Below the pieces are notes generated by a model that saw nothing but the letters and a program-made list of their open reading frames with translations, ran no database searches and had not been told where the DNA came from. A program made the position numbers and the translations under genes. From positions 1 through 36,872 of IMG/VR virus record IMGVR_UViG_3300025000_000259: a DNA stretch of 36,872 nucleotides. One strand, 5' to 3'. This document shows positions 9,743 to 17,426 of the stretch, one piece after another. The stretch is from a virus. The first letter of the stretch is position 1. Each line of letters begins with the position of its first letter.

Positions 9743-12700
9743 AAATCAAATAAAATGTACTGTAAAAATTAATAAAATAAGATATTATAAAGATAATTGG
9801 GGTATCCTTTTAGTGTCTTTACTGGAGACAGAGTATGGAATTATAAAAACAGATAATAAAAATTGTTTTATTATAAAAGGAAACATGACACAACCTAATT
9901 ATCAAGACACTTTTAAAGTTATTGGGAATGAAATAATAGATCCAAAATGGGGAGTACAATATGATTTAATATATATGAGTATAAGCGCAGATTTAACTAA
10001 TGAAGACAGTCAAAAAATATTTTTATCTAAAATATTAACTCCTATTCAAATTCAAAATATGTATAGAACATTAGATAATCCAATGGATATATTAGAGAAT
10101 GAAGATATAAAAGAATTAACTAAAGTTAAAGGAATTGGAATTAAAACTGCAATTGCATTAATTGAAAGATATAAAGAACATAAAGATTATTCATTTGCTT
10201 ATGTAGAGTTAGATAAATACGGTTTAACTCCAAATCAGATTAAAAAAATAGTAGATAATTATCGTTCGCCTGAATTAGCAGTGCAAAAAATTAAAGATAA
10301 TCCATATGTTCTTGCAGATGAAGTAGAAGGAATAGGATGGGATAAAGCAGATGGTATAGCTTTAGGCTCAGGTATGCATCCACATGCACCAGAAAGAATA
10401 AAAGCATATGTTCTATATTTTTTAGAGAAGAATGCACAAGATGGAGATTCATTTATATCTCCATCACTACTAATGGATGGTATAATTGCCAATATAGGAG
10501 AAGAAATAGATAGTGATCATTTAAGAAGTGTATTACATGGTATGCAAAAAGTATTATGGTGGGATGAAGATAAAACAAAAATTGGACTTAGAAAATATTA
10601 TGAATTAGAATTAAAAATTGCAGAAGATTTAGTAAGAATATCAAATAATAAAAATATATTTAAATATGATGGATGGAAAGAAAAAATTAAAAATGTTGAA
10701 GAAAGACAAGGATGGGATTATACTGAACAACAAATTGAAGGTATTAAAACAGTTTTAGAAAATCAAGTTGTAATGATTACAGGATTAGCGGGGTGTGTAG
10801 ATTGTGATACAGAATATTTTAATGGAACTGAATGGGTAAAAATATCAAATTACAAAGATAATGATAAGGTATTACAATATAATAAAGATGGAAGTTCTGA
10901 ATTGGTTAATCCATTAAAATATCATAAATATCCATCAGAATACTTATGGCATTTTGAGACGAAATATGGATTGGATCAATGTTTATCAGATGAACATAAT
11001 GTATATTACATAACTTCAAAAAATAATCTATATCATAAAACATTTAAAGAAGTTAGAGAAAATCATAATAATACAAGTTTTAAAGGTAGATTTATTACTA
11101 CATTTAATTATCAAGGTGAAGGATTGCCGTATAATGAATGGGAAATAAGATTAAAAGTAGCAATAAAAGCAGACGGAAGTTTTTGTGGAACAAATCCTTC
11201 AACTTGTTATATAAATGTGAAAAAGCAAAGGAAAAAAGACAGGATTGAATTTCTACTTAAAAAAAATAATATAAAGTATGATTTAGTTAAAGGAACGGAA
11301 GGGTATAAAAGATATAAATTCACATACTTAGATAATGAAAAAACTTTTACAGATAAATGGTATAATTGTAATAAAGAACAATTTGAAATTATCTATGATG
11401 AAATATTTTATTGGGATGGTGCATTTAAAGATAAAGATCGATATTTTACTTCAATAAAATCTGATGCTGATTTTATTCAATTTGTGGGTACTGTTTGTGG
11501 TTATAAATCAACTATTAATATTCAAGATAGATTAAATCAAGAATATAAAACTGCTGGTAAAATGTATATTAGAAAATCAATTGAATATGCAGTTAATTTC
11601 ACTAAAAGGAATTTAGTTGGCTTATATACTGATAAAAGAAAAGATCATACGAAAACACCAATAACTAAATATAAAACATTAGATGGTTATAAATATTGTT
11701 TCACAGTACCTAGTAATATGTTAGTATTAAGAAGGAATAATAAAATATTTATTACAGGTAATAGTGGTAAATCAAGCATTGTGGCAGGAATGTTAGAAAT
11801 ATTAGGTGGATATTCATTTTCACAATGTGCTTTAAGTGGTAGAGCAGCAGCAAGAATGACTGAAATTACAAATGTAACTGGATATACAATACATAGGCTA
11901 CTTGGTTTTGTTCCAGGAGAAGGATTTACATTTAATAAAGATAATCCTTTATATGAAGATATTATTATAGTAGATGAAGTGTCAATGATTGGTGGATATT
12001 TATTTTATAGTTTAATTCAAGCAATTAAAGATGGAGCAAAATTAATTATGCTCGCAGATATTGGACAATTGGAAAGTATTGGTGTTCTAAATGTAGCGTG
12101 TGATATCATCAATTCGGAAAAAATTCCTGTAGTTAAATTAGATAAAATACATAGGCAAGCACAAAAATCAGCAATTATTACAGAAAGTATTAAAGTACGT
12201 AATGGAATTCAATTATTCCCTCAAGATTATAATGGTGTAGAAATAAGAGGAGAGTTGCAAGATTTAGAATTAGAAGTATATTTAAATAAAGAAAAAACTG
12301 CCCAAAAGATTATTCAAAAATTTAAAGAACATCTTTCAAAAGTAGATGATATATTAGATATTCAAGTTATTCTTCCAATGAAAACAACAGGAAATGCTTC
12401 TACGTTTCATATTAATAAAGAATTGCAATCTATATGTAATCCTTATAATCCATCTATGAAAGAAATAGAAATAAAATATAAAAAAGATTTAACTTATAAA
12501 ATAAGAACTGGTGATAAGGTAATGAATGTAAGAAATAATTATAAGACTTTACCTAATGTTAATTTAGATGATGATATGTTTTTTGATGAATTAGAATCTT
12601 ATGAATCACCAGAATGTGTTCCGATATTTAATGGAAACATAGGAATTGTTAAAGATATTCAACCTTCATATATGATAATTGATTTTAATACCATTGGAGA

Positions 12701-12998
12701 AATTATAGTACCAAATAAACATTGGAGATACATAGAATTAGGTTATGCTGTTACATGTCATAAATACCAAGGGTCACAGAGTAAAGTAATTATAATCGGT
12801 ATTGATTTTAGAGCATATTCATTGCTAACTAAGGAATGGATTTATACTGCATTAACTAGAGCACAAGAATATTGTGTGTTATGTGCAGAAAATAAAGCAT
12901 TAAGGTATGCAATAACTCAGAATGGAGTTTCTAATAAAAAATCTCATTTAAAAGATATTTTAAAAAATTACAATAAAATTAAAATGAAAAATTACTAA
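9735..12998 (+). CDS. recD2: RecD2-like helicase precursor with intein
   Basis: A 1087-residue precursor; removing the intein (Cys354-Asn676) leaves a 764-residue SF1B helicase, the usual RecD2/RecD-TraA size. The N-terminal part has helix-hairpin-helix segments (LTKVKGIGIKTAIALIERY; LADEVEGIGWDKADGIAL). The spliced Walker A reads GLAG-SGKSS, Walker B is IIIVDEVSM (Asp747), and motifs around SGRAAARMTE and LDKIHRQ are visible. The C-terminus has the UvrD_C_2 signature YAVTCHKYQGSQ and WIYTALTRAQEY. It unwinds DNA 5'-3' in the family; here it closes the replication operon. The start ATG overlaps the polymerase gene with AAGG upstream. Confidence 0.92.
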   Translation: MSENQIKCTVKINKIRYYKDNWGILLVSLLETEYGIIKTDNKNCFIIKGNMTQPNYQDTFKVIGNEIIDPKWGVQYDLIYMSISADLTNEDSQKIFLSKILTPIQIQNMYRTLDNPMDILENEDIKELTKVKGIGIKTAIALIERYKEHKDYSFAYVELDKYGLTPNQIKKIVDNYRSPELAVQKIKDNPYVLADEVEGIGWDKADGIALGSGMHPHAPERIKAYVLYFLEKNAQDGDSFISPSLLMDGIIANIGEEIDSDHLRSVLHGMQKVLWWDEDKTKIGLRKYYELELKIAEDLVRISNNKNIFKYDGWKEKIKNVEERQGWDYTEQQIEGIKTVLENQVVMITGLAGCVDCDTEYFNGTEWVKISNYKDNDKVLQYNKDGSSELVNPLKYHKYPSEYLWHFETKYGLDQCLSDEHNVYYITSKNNLYHKTFKEVRENHNNTSFKGRFITTFNYQGEGLPYNEWEIRLKVAIKADGSFCGTNPSTCYINVKKQRKKDRIEFLLKKNNIKYDLVKGTEGYKRYKFTYLDNEKTFTDKWYNCNKEQFEIIYDEIFYWDGAFKDKDRYFTSIKSDADFIQFVGTVCGYKSTINIQDRLNQEYKTAGKMYIRKSIEYAVNFTKRNLVGLYTDKRKDHTKTPITKYKTLDGYKYCFTVPSNMLVLRRNNKIFITGNSGKSSIVAGMLEILGGYSFSQCALSGRAAARMTEITNVTGYTIHRLLGFVPGEGFTFNKDNPLYEDIIIVDEVSMIGGYLFYSLIQAIKDGAKLIMLADIGQLESIGVLNVACDIINSEKIPVVKLDKIHRQAQKSAIITESIKVRNGIQLFPQDYNGVEIRGELQDLELEVYLNKEKTAQKIIQKFKEHLSKVDDILDIQVILPMKTTGNASTFHINKELQSICNPYNPSMKEIEIKYKKDLTYKIRTGDKVMNVRNNYKTLPNVNLDDDMFFDELESYESPECVPIFNGNIGIVKDIQPSYMIIDFNTIGEIIVPNKHWRYIELGYAVTCHKYQGSQSKVIIIGIDFRAYSLLTKEWIYTALTRAQEYCVLCAENKALRYAITQNGVSNKKSHLKDILKNYNKIKMKNY
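10794..11762 (+). mobile_element. Intein in the Walker A loop of the RecD2-like helicase
   Basis: A 323-residue in-frame insert interrupts GLAG/SGKSS exactly between the Gly and Ser of the P-loop. It begins with Cys354 (CVDCDTEYF, block A), has a block-B-like DEHNVYYIT, and ends FITGN followed by extein Ser677, a permitted +1 nucleophile. The penultimate residue is Gly rather than the common His. A LAGLIDADG-type homing endonuclease is suggested by LKVAIKADGSFCG and the weaker IFYWDGAF; it looks degenerate. Joining Gly353 to Ser677 restores a perfect Walker A, which fixes both borders. The helicase should be inactive until splicing occurs. Confidence 0.93.
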
Positions 12999-13017
12999 TA
13001 AAACACAAAAATAATAG

Positions 13018-13046
13018 TTGACATATCAGTATCTATCATCTATACT
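13018..13046 (+). promoter_or_regulatory. Sigma-A type promoter for the first small-gene operon
   Basis: TTGACA (13018-13023) and TATACT (13041-13046) are separated by 17 bases, in the gap after the RecD2-like gene. The nearest downstream start is ATG 13160, giving a leader of about 105 bases. Confidence 0.85.
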
Positions 13047-13108
13047 ATAAACATAATAAAAAATAAAAAAGTAATAAATAAAAACAATCAAAACACACAA
13101 TTAAAAAC

Positions 13109-13130
13109 ATGATAAAAAATTGATTTTATT
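13109..13130 (+). repeat. Noncoding 22-base dyad repeat, copy A
   Basis: Copy A has the form ATGATAAAA, five variable bases, then ATTTTATT, with ATAAAA and TTTTAT as inverted arms. Similar 22-base copies lie at 14302 and 14451, all in untranslated DNA. It lies in the leader between the 13018 promoter and the 13160 gene. Function unknown. Confidence 0.35.
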
Positions 13131-13159
13131 GTGATTTATAAAATAATAAGGAGGATATT

Positions 13160-13453
13160 ATGAGAAAAGTAATAAAATATGAATGTGAGAAATGTAAAGA
13201 ATTATTTGATTCGGAACAAGAAGCAATTAAATGTGAAAAAAGAATTAAAGAAGAAATATTAACAACTGTAGGAACTAAAATATTATATAGAGATGATTGG
13301 AATGGTGAATTTGGGACTGTTCATACAGAAATGGAAATTATAGATGTAGAAATATGTGGTCATTATGTTAAATATGAATTAGGTTTAGACGGTTGTTTTT
13401 ATTGCTCAATGTTTGGCAATGAAGAATTTAATGATAAATGTAAAATAATTTAA
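13160..13453 (+). CDS. Small protein with N-terminal CxxC motif
   Basis: A 97-residue protein. Residues 8-25 show YECEKCKELFDSEQEAIKCE, a single zinc-finger-like start common in phage small proteins. The rest (beta-rich, with ICGHYVKYELGLDGCFYC) adds further Cys and His. The start ATG follows GGAGG with good spacing. It is the first gene behind the 13018 promoter. I do not recognise its function. Confidence 0.75.
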   Translation: MRKVIKYECEKCKELFDSEQEAIKCEKRIKEEILTTVGTKILYRDDWNGEFGTVHTEMEIIDVEICGHYVKYELGLDGCFYCSMFGNEEFNDKCKII

Positions 13454-13473
13454 GAGATGAAGAATTACATATA

Positions 13474-13500
13474 ATATTAACCTACTAGTTAGGATAATAT
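13474..13500 (+). promoter_or_regulatory. 27-base dyad, possible operator or weak hairpin
   Basis: ATATTA-A-CCTA around CTAGT mirrors TAGG-A-TAATAT: ten paired positions, one A/A mismatch and a five-base centre. It lies between the stop at 13453 and the SD at about 13516. No U-run follows, so a binding site or RNA stem is more likely than a terminator. Confidence 0.35.
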
Positions 13501-13532
13501 AAACATAATCAAAAAGGAGGTGATAATTTTAT

Positions 13533-13694
13533 ATGGATTTAAAACAAATTAAAAGTATATTAAAAAGTATAAGTAAAAAATGGGTAGGTATTGATAAAGA
13601 AAGTAAAGAATTATTTGCAGAATCTTTAGTTGGAATGAAAGACAAACAAAAATTTATTGCATTAATGAATAATTATACTCTTTGTAATAAATAA
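13533..13694 (+). CDS. Hypothetical 53-residue protein
   Basis: ATG at 13533 follows a perfect AAAGGAGGTG about 10-12 bases upstream. The product begins MDLKQIKSILKSISKKWVGI and continues DKESKELFAESLVGMKDKQ. It is small, basic and probably helical. No family recognised. The strong SD and the clean stop before the next SD support a real gene. Confidence 0.65.
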   Translation: MDLKQIKSILKSISKKWVGIDKESKELFAESLVGMKDKQKFIALMNNYTLCNK

Positions 13695-13724
13695 ATCACA
13701 CTAGAAGGAGGTGAGTTTTTTATT

Positions 13725-13868
13725 ATGTTGCAATGTTACTGTAAAGAATGCAATAGAATTGAGCAAATTTCTATTTTAATTGACAGTACTAATAATCATA
13801 TTATTGCTAAATTTGAATGTGATAAGTCAATTGATTTAGGAGAAATTAAGTTAGTACCACTAAGTTAA
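13725..13868 (+). CDS. Hypothetical 47-residue Cys-containing protein
   Basis: ATG at 13725 follows AAGGAGGTG at 13706-13713. The product begins MLQCYCKECNRIEQISILID, and a further Cys sits near residue 34 (FECDK). The CYCKEC start suggests metal binding. The in-frame ATT just before the ATG has slightly better SD spacing, so the true start is uncertain by one codon. No function assigned. Confidence 0.6.
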   Translation: MLQCYCKECNRIEQISILIDSTNNHIIAKFECDKSIDLGEIKLVPLS

Positions 13869-13917
13869 TAAAAATATGGGTTGCGACCGAACGCAAAAGG
13901 AGAAGTGGAAAGATAAT

Positions 13918-14196
13918 ATGAAAGAATATGTAATCAAATATAAAATAGATGGTATTTATGGAAAAGTAGAATATATAAAATGTGTTAATAATTTTGAAAA
14001 TATTAATACTATTTTAAATGAAACAGAAATAAATGAATCTGAAAATGAACTTTATAATTTTTATGTAATTGGTTATGATCGCAATCGTGACGATTATGAA
14101 GTTACACTTGAAGAAACTAAGATAATAAAAGGTTTACCATTAGGTATTACTGAAGATATTTATTTTAAAATGGCATTGTTGAAAAATAAAAAATAG
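13918..14196 (+). CDS. Hypothetical 92-residue protein
   Basis: The frame is open from ATG 13876, but that ATG has no SD. AAAAGGAGAAG at 13895-13905 and GGAAAG just after it point to ATG 13918. The product begins MKEYVIKYKIDGIYGKVEYI and looks alpha/beta. Charged stretches (NETEINESENELYNF; NRDDYEVTLEETK) follow. The upstream GGGTTGCGACC motif recurs at 35304. No family recognised. Confidence 0.65.
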   Translation: MKEYVIKYKIDGIYGKVEYIKCVNNFENINTILNETEINESENELYNFYVIGYDRNRDDYEVTLEETKIIKGLPLGITEDIYFKMALLKNKK

Positions 14197-14216
14197 AATT
14201 ACATAAGTTATGTCAC

Positions 14217-14256
14217 TACATATAGTAGTATAAATAAGTATTAACTACTATATGTA
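14217..14256 (+). repeat. 13-bp inverted repeat downstream of the 13918 gene
   Basis: TACATATAGTAGT (14217-14229) and ACTACTATATGTA (14244-14256) are exact reverse complements with a 14-base spacer. No U-run follows, so it could be an operator-like dyad or an mRNA 3' stabilising stem. It is the first of three hairpins in the 315-base gap 14197-14510. Confidence 0.6.
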
Positions 14257-14260
14257 AACT

Positions 14261-14294
14261 AAAACAACAGCAAAGATTCCTTTCATGTTGTTTT
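14261..14294 (+). terminator. Probable terminator hairpin
   Basis: AAAACAACA (14261-14269) pairs with TGTTGTTTT (14286-14294). Two mismatches and an inner AAAG/CTTT pair close an ATTC loop. The right arm ends in TTTT. This is the likely end of the transcript from the 13018 promoter. Confidence 0.6.
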
Positions 14295-14301
14295 AAAAAA
14301 C

Positions 14302-14323
14302 ATGACAAAAGTTTTATTTTATT
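14302..14323 (+). repeat. Noncoding 22-base dyad repeat, copy B
   Basis: Copy B has the form ATGACAAAA, five variable bases, then ATTTTATT. It matches copies at 13109 and 14451 at most positions. The inverted arms are weaker here because of the C. Confidence 0.3.
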
Positions 14324-14369
14324 CAAATATGCCAAATTTAGCTAAAATATCAATAATCTAAAATTCTCA

Positions 14370-14423
14370 AATAAAAGTGCTTATAAACCCCCTATAATAC
14401 AATACTTTATAAGCACTTTTATT
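14370..14423 (+). terminator. Perfect 18-bp inverted repeat with TATAAT in its loop
   Basis: AATAAAAGTGCTTATAAA (14370-14387) is the exact reverse complement of 14406-14423. The 18-base loop starts CCCCC and contains TATAAT (14393-14398). The right arm ends CTTTTATT, so it can act as a bidirectional terminator. The TATAAT lacks a good -35 but may be used. It lies in the gene-free stretch 14197-14510. Confidence 0.65.
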
Positions 14424-14450
14424 ATCAATTTTCATAACTGTAAAATAAAA

Positions 14451-14472
14451 ATGTGATAAAATATTCGTTTTA
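14451..14472 (+). repeat. Noncoding 22-base dyad repeat, copy C
   Basis: Copy C starts at about 14451 with GTGATAAAA and ends GTTTTATT. ATAAAA and TTTTAT can form a 6-bp stem with a TATTCG loop. It lies 38 bases before the next gene's start, in its untranslated leader. Confidence 0.35.
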
Positions 14473-14510
14473 TTCAATTATATGTAAAATTTAATGAAAG
14501 GAGATTAAAT

Positions 14511-14693
14511 ATGGTAAAAGTATCAGGAACAGAAGAAGAGATTAAGGATTTTATTAGAAGTATTTTAAATTGTTCTTCAAATGTAGATATAAAAATATGT
14601 AGTAAATATTTAGGTACAATTGATGGATGTGTTAATTGTGTATGTACTAGATATAAAAAGATATTTATAATTGAAAATGAAAAAGGAGAATAA
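14511..14693 (+). CDS. Hypothetical 60-residue Cys-rich protein
   Basis: ATG follows AAAGGAGATTAAAT. The product begins MVKVSGTEEEIKDFIRSILN (helix), followed by five Cys in CSSNVDIKIC and CVNCVC, a plausible zinc site. It is the first gene after the hairpin-rich gap. Its last codons contain the AAAAGGAG SD of the next gene, four bases further on. Function unknown. Confidence 0.7.
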   Translation: MVKVSGTEEEIKDFIRSILNCSSNVDIKICSKYLGTIDGCVNCVCTRYKKIFIIENEKGE

Positions 14694-14697
14694 TCAC

Positions 14698-14874
14698 ATG
14701 TTAATTTTAAAACTAAAAAATACAAACAAATACTATAAAAATACTATAGATGGTAATTGTTATAATACATGGGACAAAGAATTTGCTAGAGTATTTAAAC
14801 ATAAAGAAGATATTAAAGGTCAAATTAAAGTTGAATTAGATATTGGAAGATATGAAATAATAAATTTAGATTAA
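14698..14874 (+). CDS. Hypothetical 58-residue protein
   Basis: ATG 14698 is chosen because AAAAGGAG at 14682-14689 is well spaced for it; upstream in-frame codons lie in the previous gene. The product begins MLILKLKNTNKYYKNTIDGN and contains VFKHKEDIKGQIKVELDIGR, a short beta-rich protein. No family recognised. Confidence 0.65.
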   Translation: MLILKLKNTNKYYKNTIDGNCYNTWDKEFARVFKHKEDIKGQIKVELDIGRYEIINLD

Positions 14875-14886
14875 AGGAGATACCAT

Positions 14887-15096
14887 ATGAACAAAACAAT
14901 AATTAAATCATCTGCACAAGCAAGTTTAGAAAAAGATAAATATAATAATGATTCGATATGCCCTGAGTGTAATTATTATCCAAATCTTTATATTTATCAT
15001 TATGAAGGTGGATTATTTAAAAAGAATGTTAAAGTAGAAGCATATACTTGTGTAAAATGTGGTTGTGAGTGGGAAGTTAGAGTGTATGATAAATAA
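14887..15096 (+). CDS. Zinc-ribbon protein, 69 residues
   Basis: ATG after AAAGGAG. Two CxxC knuckles (CPEC near residue 25; CVKCGCEW near residue 57) flank about 30 residues containing beta strands, a classical zinc-ribbon layout. The N-terminus is Ser/Lys-rich. Such ribbons bind nucleic acid or protein; the partner is unknown. Confidence 0.75.
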   Translation: MNKTIIKSSAQASLEKDKYNNDSICPECNYYPNLYIYHYEGGLFKKNVKVEAYTCVKCGCEWEVRVYDK

Positions 15097-15132
15097 AATT
15101 ATTTACAATAAAAAGGAGTATCAATAAACAAA

Positions 15133-15651
15133 ATGAACTACAACGACAAATTAATAAAACTAAGACTACAAGAGCAACATCTCCACAAACAAGCAGAATT
15201 AGATGGATTCACATATGATAATCTAAGCAAAAAATTCATAAAGCAAGATGAATTAATATATATTATACACATAGCAATCAATACAATTGGTGGAGGAGAA
15301 GGTTTAGGTAAATTTGAAATATACGATAAAATATTTCAAATTGATGAAGAATTTGCACTATCTTCCTCTAAAATAAATAATCTATCTGATTTTTATGATA
15401 ATATACTTTGTGTGAAAGATTGGGATAAAGATTTTACAAAATGTAGTGTATTTGAAGAAGTTGAATTATCTAATTGGTTTTATATTGATAAAGAAAAAAG
15501 TGTATATAAAGACTATGAGAATATCGTTACTTTTAGATTTGCATATAATGACCACATGATGGGTAATGTAACTATTATGAAATGCAAATCTGATATATTG
15601 AAATCTCATAATAATATTTATCATTTTACTCATAATTATGTTATGGATTAG
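15133..15651 (+). CDS. Hypothetical 172-residue protein
   Basis: ATG 15133 follows AAAAAGGAG with a rather long spacer of 14 bases. Residues 1-40 are helical and charged (LIKLRLQEQHLHKQAELDGF). The rest is acidic and alpha/beta, with ELIYIIHIAINTIGGGEGLG and a His-containing C-terminus (KSHNNIYHFTHNYVMD). No motif recognised. It ends 9 bases before the next gene. Confidence 0.75.
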   Translation: MNYNDKLIKLRLQEQHLHKQAELDGFTYDNLSKKFIKQDELIYIIHIAINTIGGGEGLGKFEIYDKIFQIDEEFALSSSKINNLSDFYDNILCVKDWDKDFTKCSVFEEVELSNWFYIDKEKSVYKDYENIVTFRFAYNDHMMGNVTIMKCKSDILKSHNNIYHFTHNYVMD

Positions 15652-15660
15652 GAGGATAAA

Positions 15661-15831
15661 ATGAAATTATACGTATATGAATTTTATGTTCCAAATGAAA
15701 TATATTCTGTTTCTAATAGTACAAATTTTATTGAATTATCAAAACAAGAAATAAAAGAAAAACAATTATATTTATCAGAAATATGGGATTGCAAACAAGA
15801 AGAAGTAAGATATGAGTTAAAAGTTAATTAA
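15661..15831 (+). CDS. Hypothetical 56-residue protein
   Basis: ATG 15661 directly follows TTAGGAGGATAAA. The product begins MKLYVYEFYVPNEIYSVSNS and ends WDCKQEEVRYELKVN, with charged helix between. It is the last gene before the promoter at 15840. No family recognised. Confidence 0.65.
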   Translation: MKLYVYEFYVPNEIYSVSNSTNFIELSKQEIKEKQLYLSEIWDCKQEEVRYELKVN

Positions 15832-15839
15832 AAAATTTC

Positions 15840-15868
15840 TTGACAAATAATAAGAAAACAAATATAAT
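15840..15868 (+). promoter_or_regulatory. Sigma-A type promoter
   Basis: TTGACA (15840-15845), a 17-base spacer, and TATAAT (15863-15868) followed by AGTAA. Transcription would start at about 15875, roughly 20 bases before the apparent ATT start at 15895. Confidence 0.88.
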
Positions 15869-15894
15869 AGTAACATAGAAAGAAGGAATTAATC

Positions 15895-16284
15895 ATTAAA
15901 AAAATTAAGAATATTCATTTAGAAGATAAACATAAGGATGATGAAGAAATAGAATTAGAAAAACAATACATAGAAAATGAAGATGATTCTATTGAGACAC
16001 AATCTGCATATAAAACTAGATGTCCTAATTTAGTTACAGAAGAAGTAATAATAATAAAAGAAACAGATGAAGGTGGTAAGATGGAAGTGCATTTCCCAAG
16101 AAGTACGTGTAAGGATACAAATGGGCATGTTACATGTTGTGGTAATTTAATATACTGCGAAAAGAATGTTAAAAATAAAGACGACAAGAAAGAAAAGTTT
16201 GGTAAGGACGATAAACTTGCAGTAGAGATACAAAAAGTTAAGAAAGAACAAAAGAAACAAAATAAAAAGAAAGATAAGGAGTAG
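15895..16284 (+). CDS. Hypothetical charged protein with apparent ATT start
   Basis: The frame is open from a TAA at 15871. The only SD (AGAAGGA, 15881-15887) sits 7 bases before ATT 15895. No ATG, GTG or TTG occurs in frame before ATG 16081, which lacks a good SD. From ATT the product is 129 residues: acidic N-terminal half, Cys-containing centre (TRCPNL; STCKDTNGHVTCCGNLIYC) and a very basic Lys-rich tail. The Cys cluster suggests metal binding. Starting at 16081 would give only 67 residues and strand the strong SD. Function unknown. Confidence 0.65.
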   Translation: MKKIKNIHLEDKHKDDEEIELEKQYIENEDDSIETQSAYKTRCPNLVTEEVIIIKETDEGGKMEVHFPRSTCKDTNGHVTCCGNLIYCEKNVKNKDDKKEKFGKDDKLAVEIQKVKKEQKKQNKKKDKE

Positions 16285-16293
16285 TTAAATAAT

Positions 16294-16671
16294 ATGCTAT
16301 ACACAACATATTTAAGTAAAATGAATAAATTACCAGATAATATAAAGAAACTTGTAATTACAAGATTCCCACCTAAATCATTTAATCCAAATAAATATCC
16401 TAATACATTTATAACTAAAGAATTAGCACCATATCCAGAAATATTATTAGATTATAAAAAAGATAATGATTGGGATAGATATGTTGAAAGATTTAATTCA
16501 CAAATGCAAAGAGATCATATTATGGCAATATATTTAGATAAGTTATATTTGAAATTATCTCAAGGTGAAGATTATGCTTTAATTTGCTATGAAAAGGATT
16601 TTATACATTGTCATAGATATTTAATTGCAAAGTATTTAGAAAATAAAGGAATTGAATGGAAAGAGTTTTAG
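16294..16671 (+). CDS. DUF488 family protein
   Basis: The 125-residue protein shows family hallmarks: an N-terminal MLYTTYLSKMNKLPDNIKK in place of the usual TIGHS-like strand, PPKSFNPNKY, and the C-terminal signature YALICYEKDFIHCHRYLIAKYL with its conserved Cys and His-Cys-His-Arg. DUF488 members are small proteins of unsettled function. The start ATG is close behind AAGGAG. It probably lies in the operon driven by the 15840 promoter. Confidence 0.75.
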   Translation: MLYTTYLSKMNKLPDNIKKLVITRFPPKSFNPNKYPNTFITKELAPYPEILLDYKKDNDWDRYVERFNSQMQRDHIMAIYLDKLYLKLSQGEDYALICYEKDFIHCHRYLIAKYLENKGIEWKEF

Positions 16672-16683
16672 AAAGGAGATAAT

Positions 16684-17040
16684 ATGTACAACAATATAAT
16701 AGAAAATTTATTTAATTCATTTTCATTATTAAATACTACATCAACTACAACTTCATCAAATAATCAAGATAGTAATTTTACTATTGAAAAATTATATGAT
16801 GCAATAGAATTAGTTAATAAAACTATTCCTAGAACTAAACTTGATGATGAAATAGAAAAGTTTATTATTTCTAATAATTGCACAATCAATGATGTATTAT
16901 TAATTGTAAATTCAGATGAAATATCTCATAATGGAATATTACCATTATCTATAGGCAAAGTAAAAGTAAAAACAAGTAATTTTGCTCCTAGAGGCGAAAT
17001 ATTTATATTGCTAAATAAGGAGATAAACTATGGATTATAA
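16684..17040 (+). CDS. Hypothetical protein with Ser/Thr/Asn-rich N-terminus
   Basis: 118 residues, ATG after GAAAGGAG. Residues 18-32 are almost all Ser, Thr and Asn, a flexible linker. Then TIEKLYDAIELVNKTIPRTK forms a helix, and a compact C-terminal domain ends NFAPRGEIFILLNKEINYGL. The last 11 bases overlap the next gene and contain its SD, implying coupled translation. No family recognised. Confidence 0.7.
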   Translation: MYNNIIENLFNSFSLLNTTSTTTSSNNQDSNFTIEKLYDAIELVNKTIPRTKLDDEIEKFIISNNCTINDVLLIVNSDEISHNGILPLSIGKVKVKTSNFAPRGEIFILLNKEINYGL

Positions 17041-17227
17041 AAATGAATGTCTATGTGGAGGAAAAGAATTTTTTAATCAAAGATTTAAAGTATATTTAAA
17101 CTACGAAACGCAACAATTTAGAATATGTAAGAAATGTGGAACAATGAAAATGTTAATTAATTATTACAATGATGAAGAAAATATTTATATGAGTACTGTA
17201 CAGTATAAATCTATTAAAGGAGAATAA
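17030..17227 (+). CDS. Zinc-ribbon protein, 65 residues
   Basis: ATG 17030 lies inside the preceding gene, behind AAGGAG. CLCGG near residue 7 and ICKKCG near residue 34 form a two-knuckle ribbon. The C-terminus is acidic then polar. Likely a metal-binding adaptor; function unknown. Confidence 0.7.
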   Translation: MDYKNECLCGGKEFFNQRFKVYLNYETQQFRICKKCGTMKMLINYYNDEENIYMSTVQYKSIKGE

Positions 17228-17260
17228 TTCTGCAATAAAGAAAAAGTTTAAATAAATAGA

Positions 17261-17335
17261 AAAAGTTGGCATAAATGAAACATAAATAAATTCCTTCCGA
17301 CAGGTCATATATGCTATAATTACATGCCAACTTTT
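17261..17335 (+). promoter_or_regulatory. Inverted repeat enclosing an extended -10 promoter
   Basis: AAAAGTTGGCAT (17261-17272) pairs exactly with ATGCCAACTTTT (17324-17335) across a 51-base loop. Just before the right arm sits TGCTATAAT (17312-17320), an extended -10 element, so transcription would start inside the right arm. AGAAAAAGTT is also directly repeated at 17239 and 17258. The gap 17228-17426 holds no gene. Confidence 0.5.
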
Positions 17336-17426
17336 CTAATAGTATTATTAACTAAGATAGTGTAAAATATACACATACTCAAATCAACAATTAAATTAAA
17401 AGAAATAAAGGAGATTCTAATCAAAT

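Noticed and set aside
10794-11762. Group I intron instead of intein in the helicase gene
   Set aside because: The reading frame is open throughout and the ends carry protein-splicing residues (Cys...Asn/Ser).
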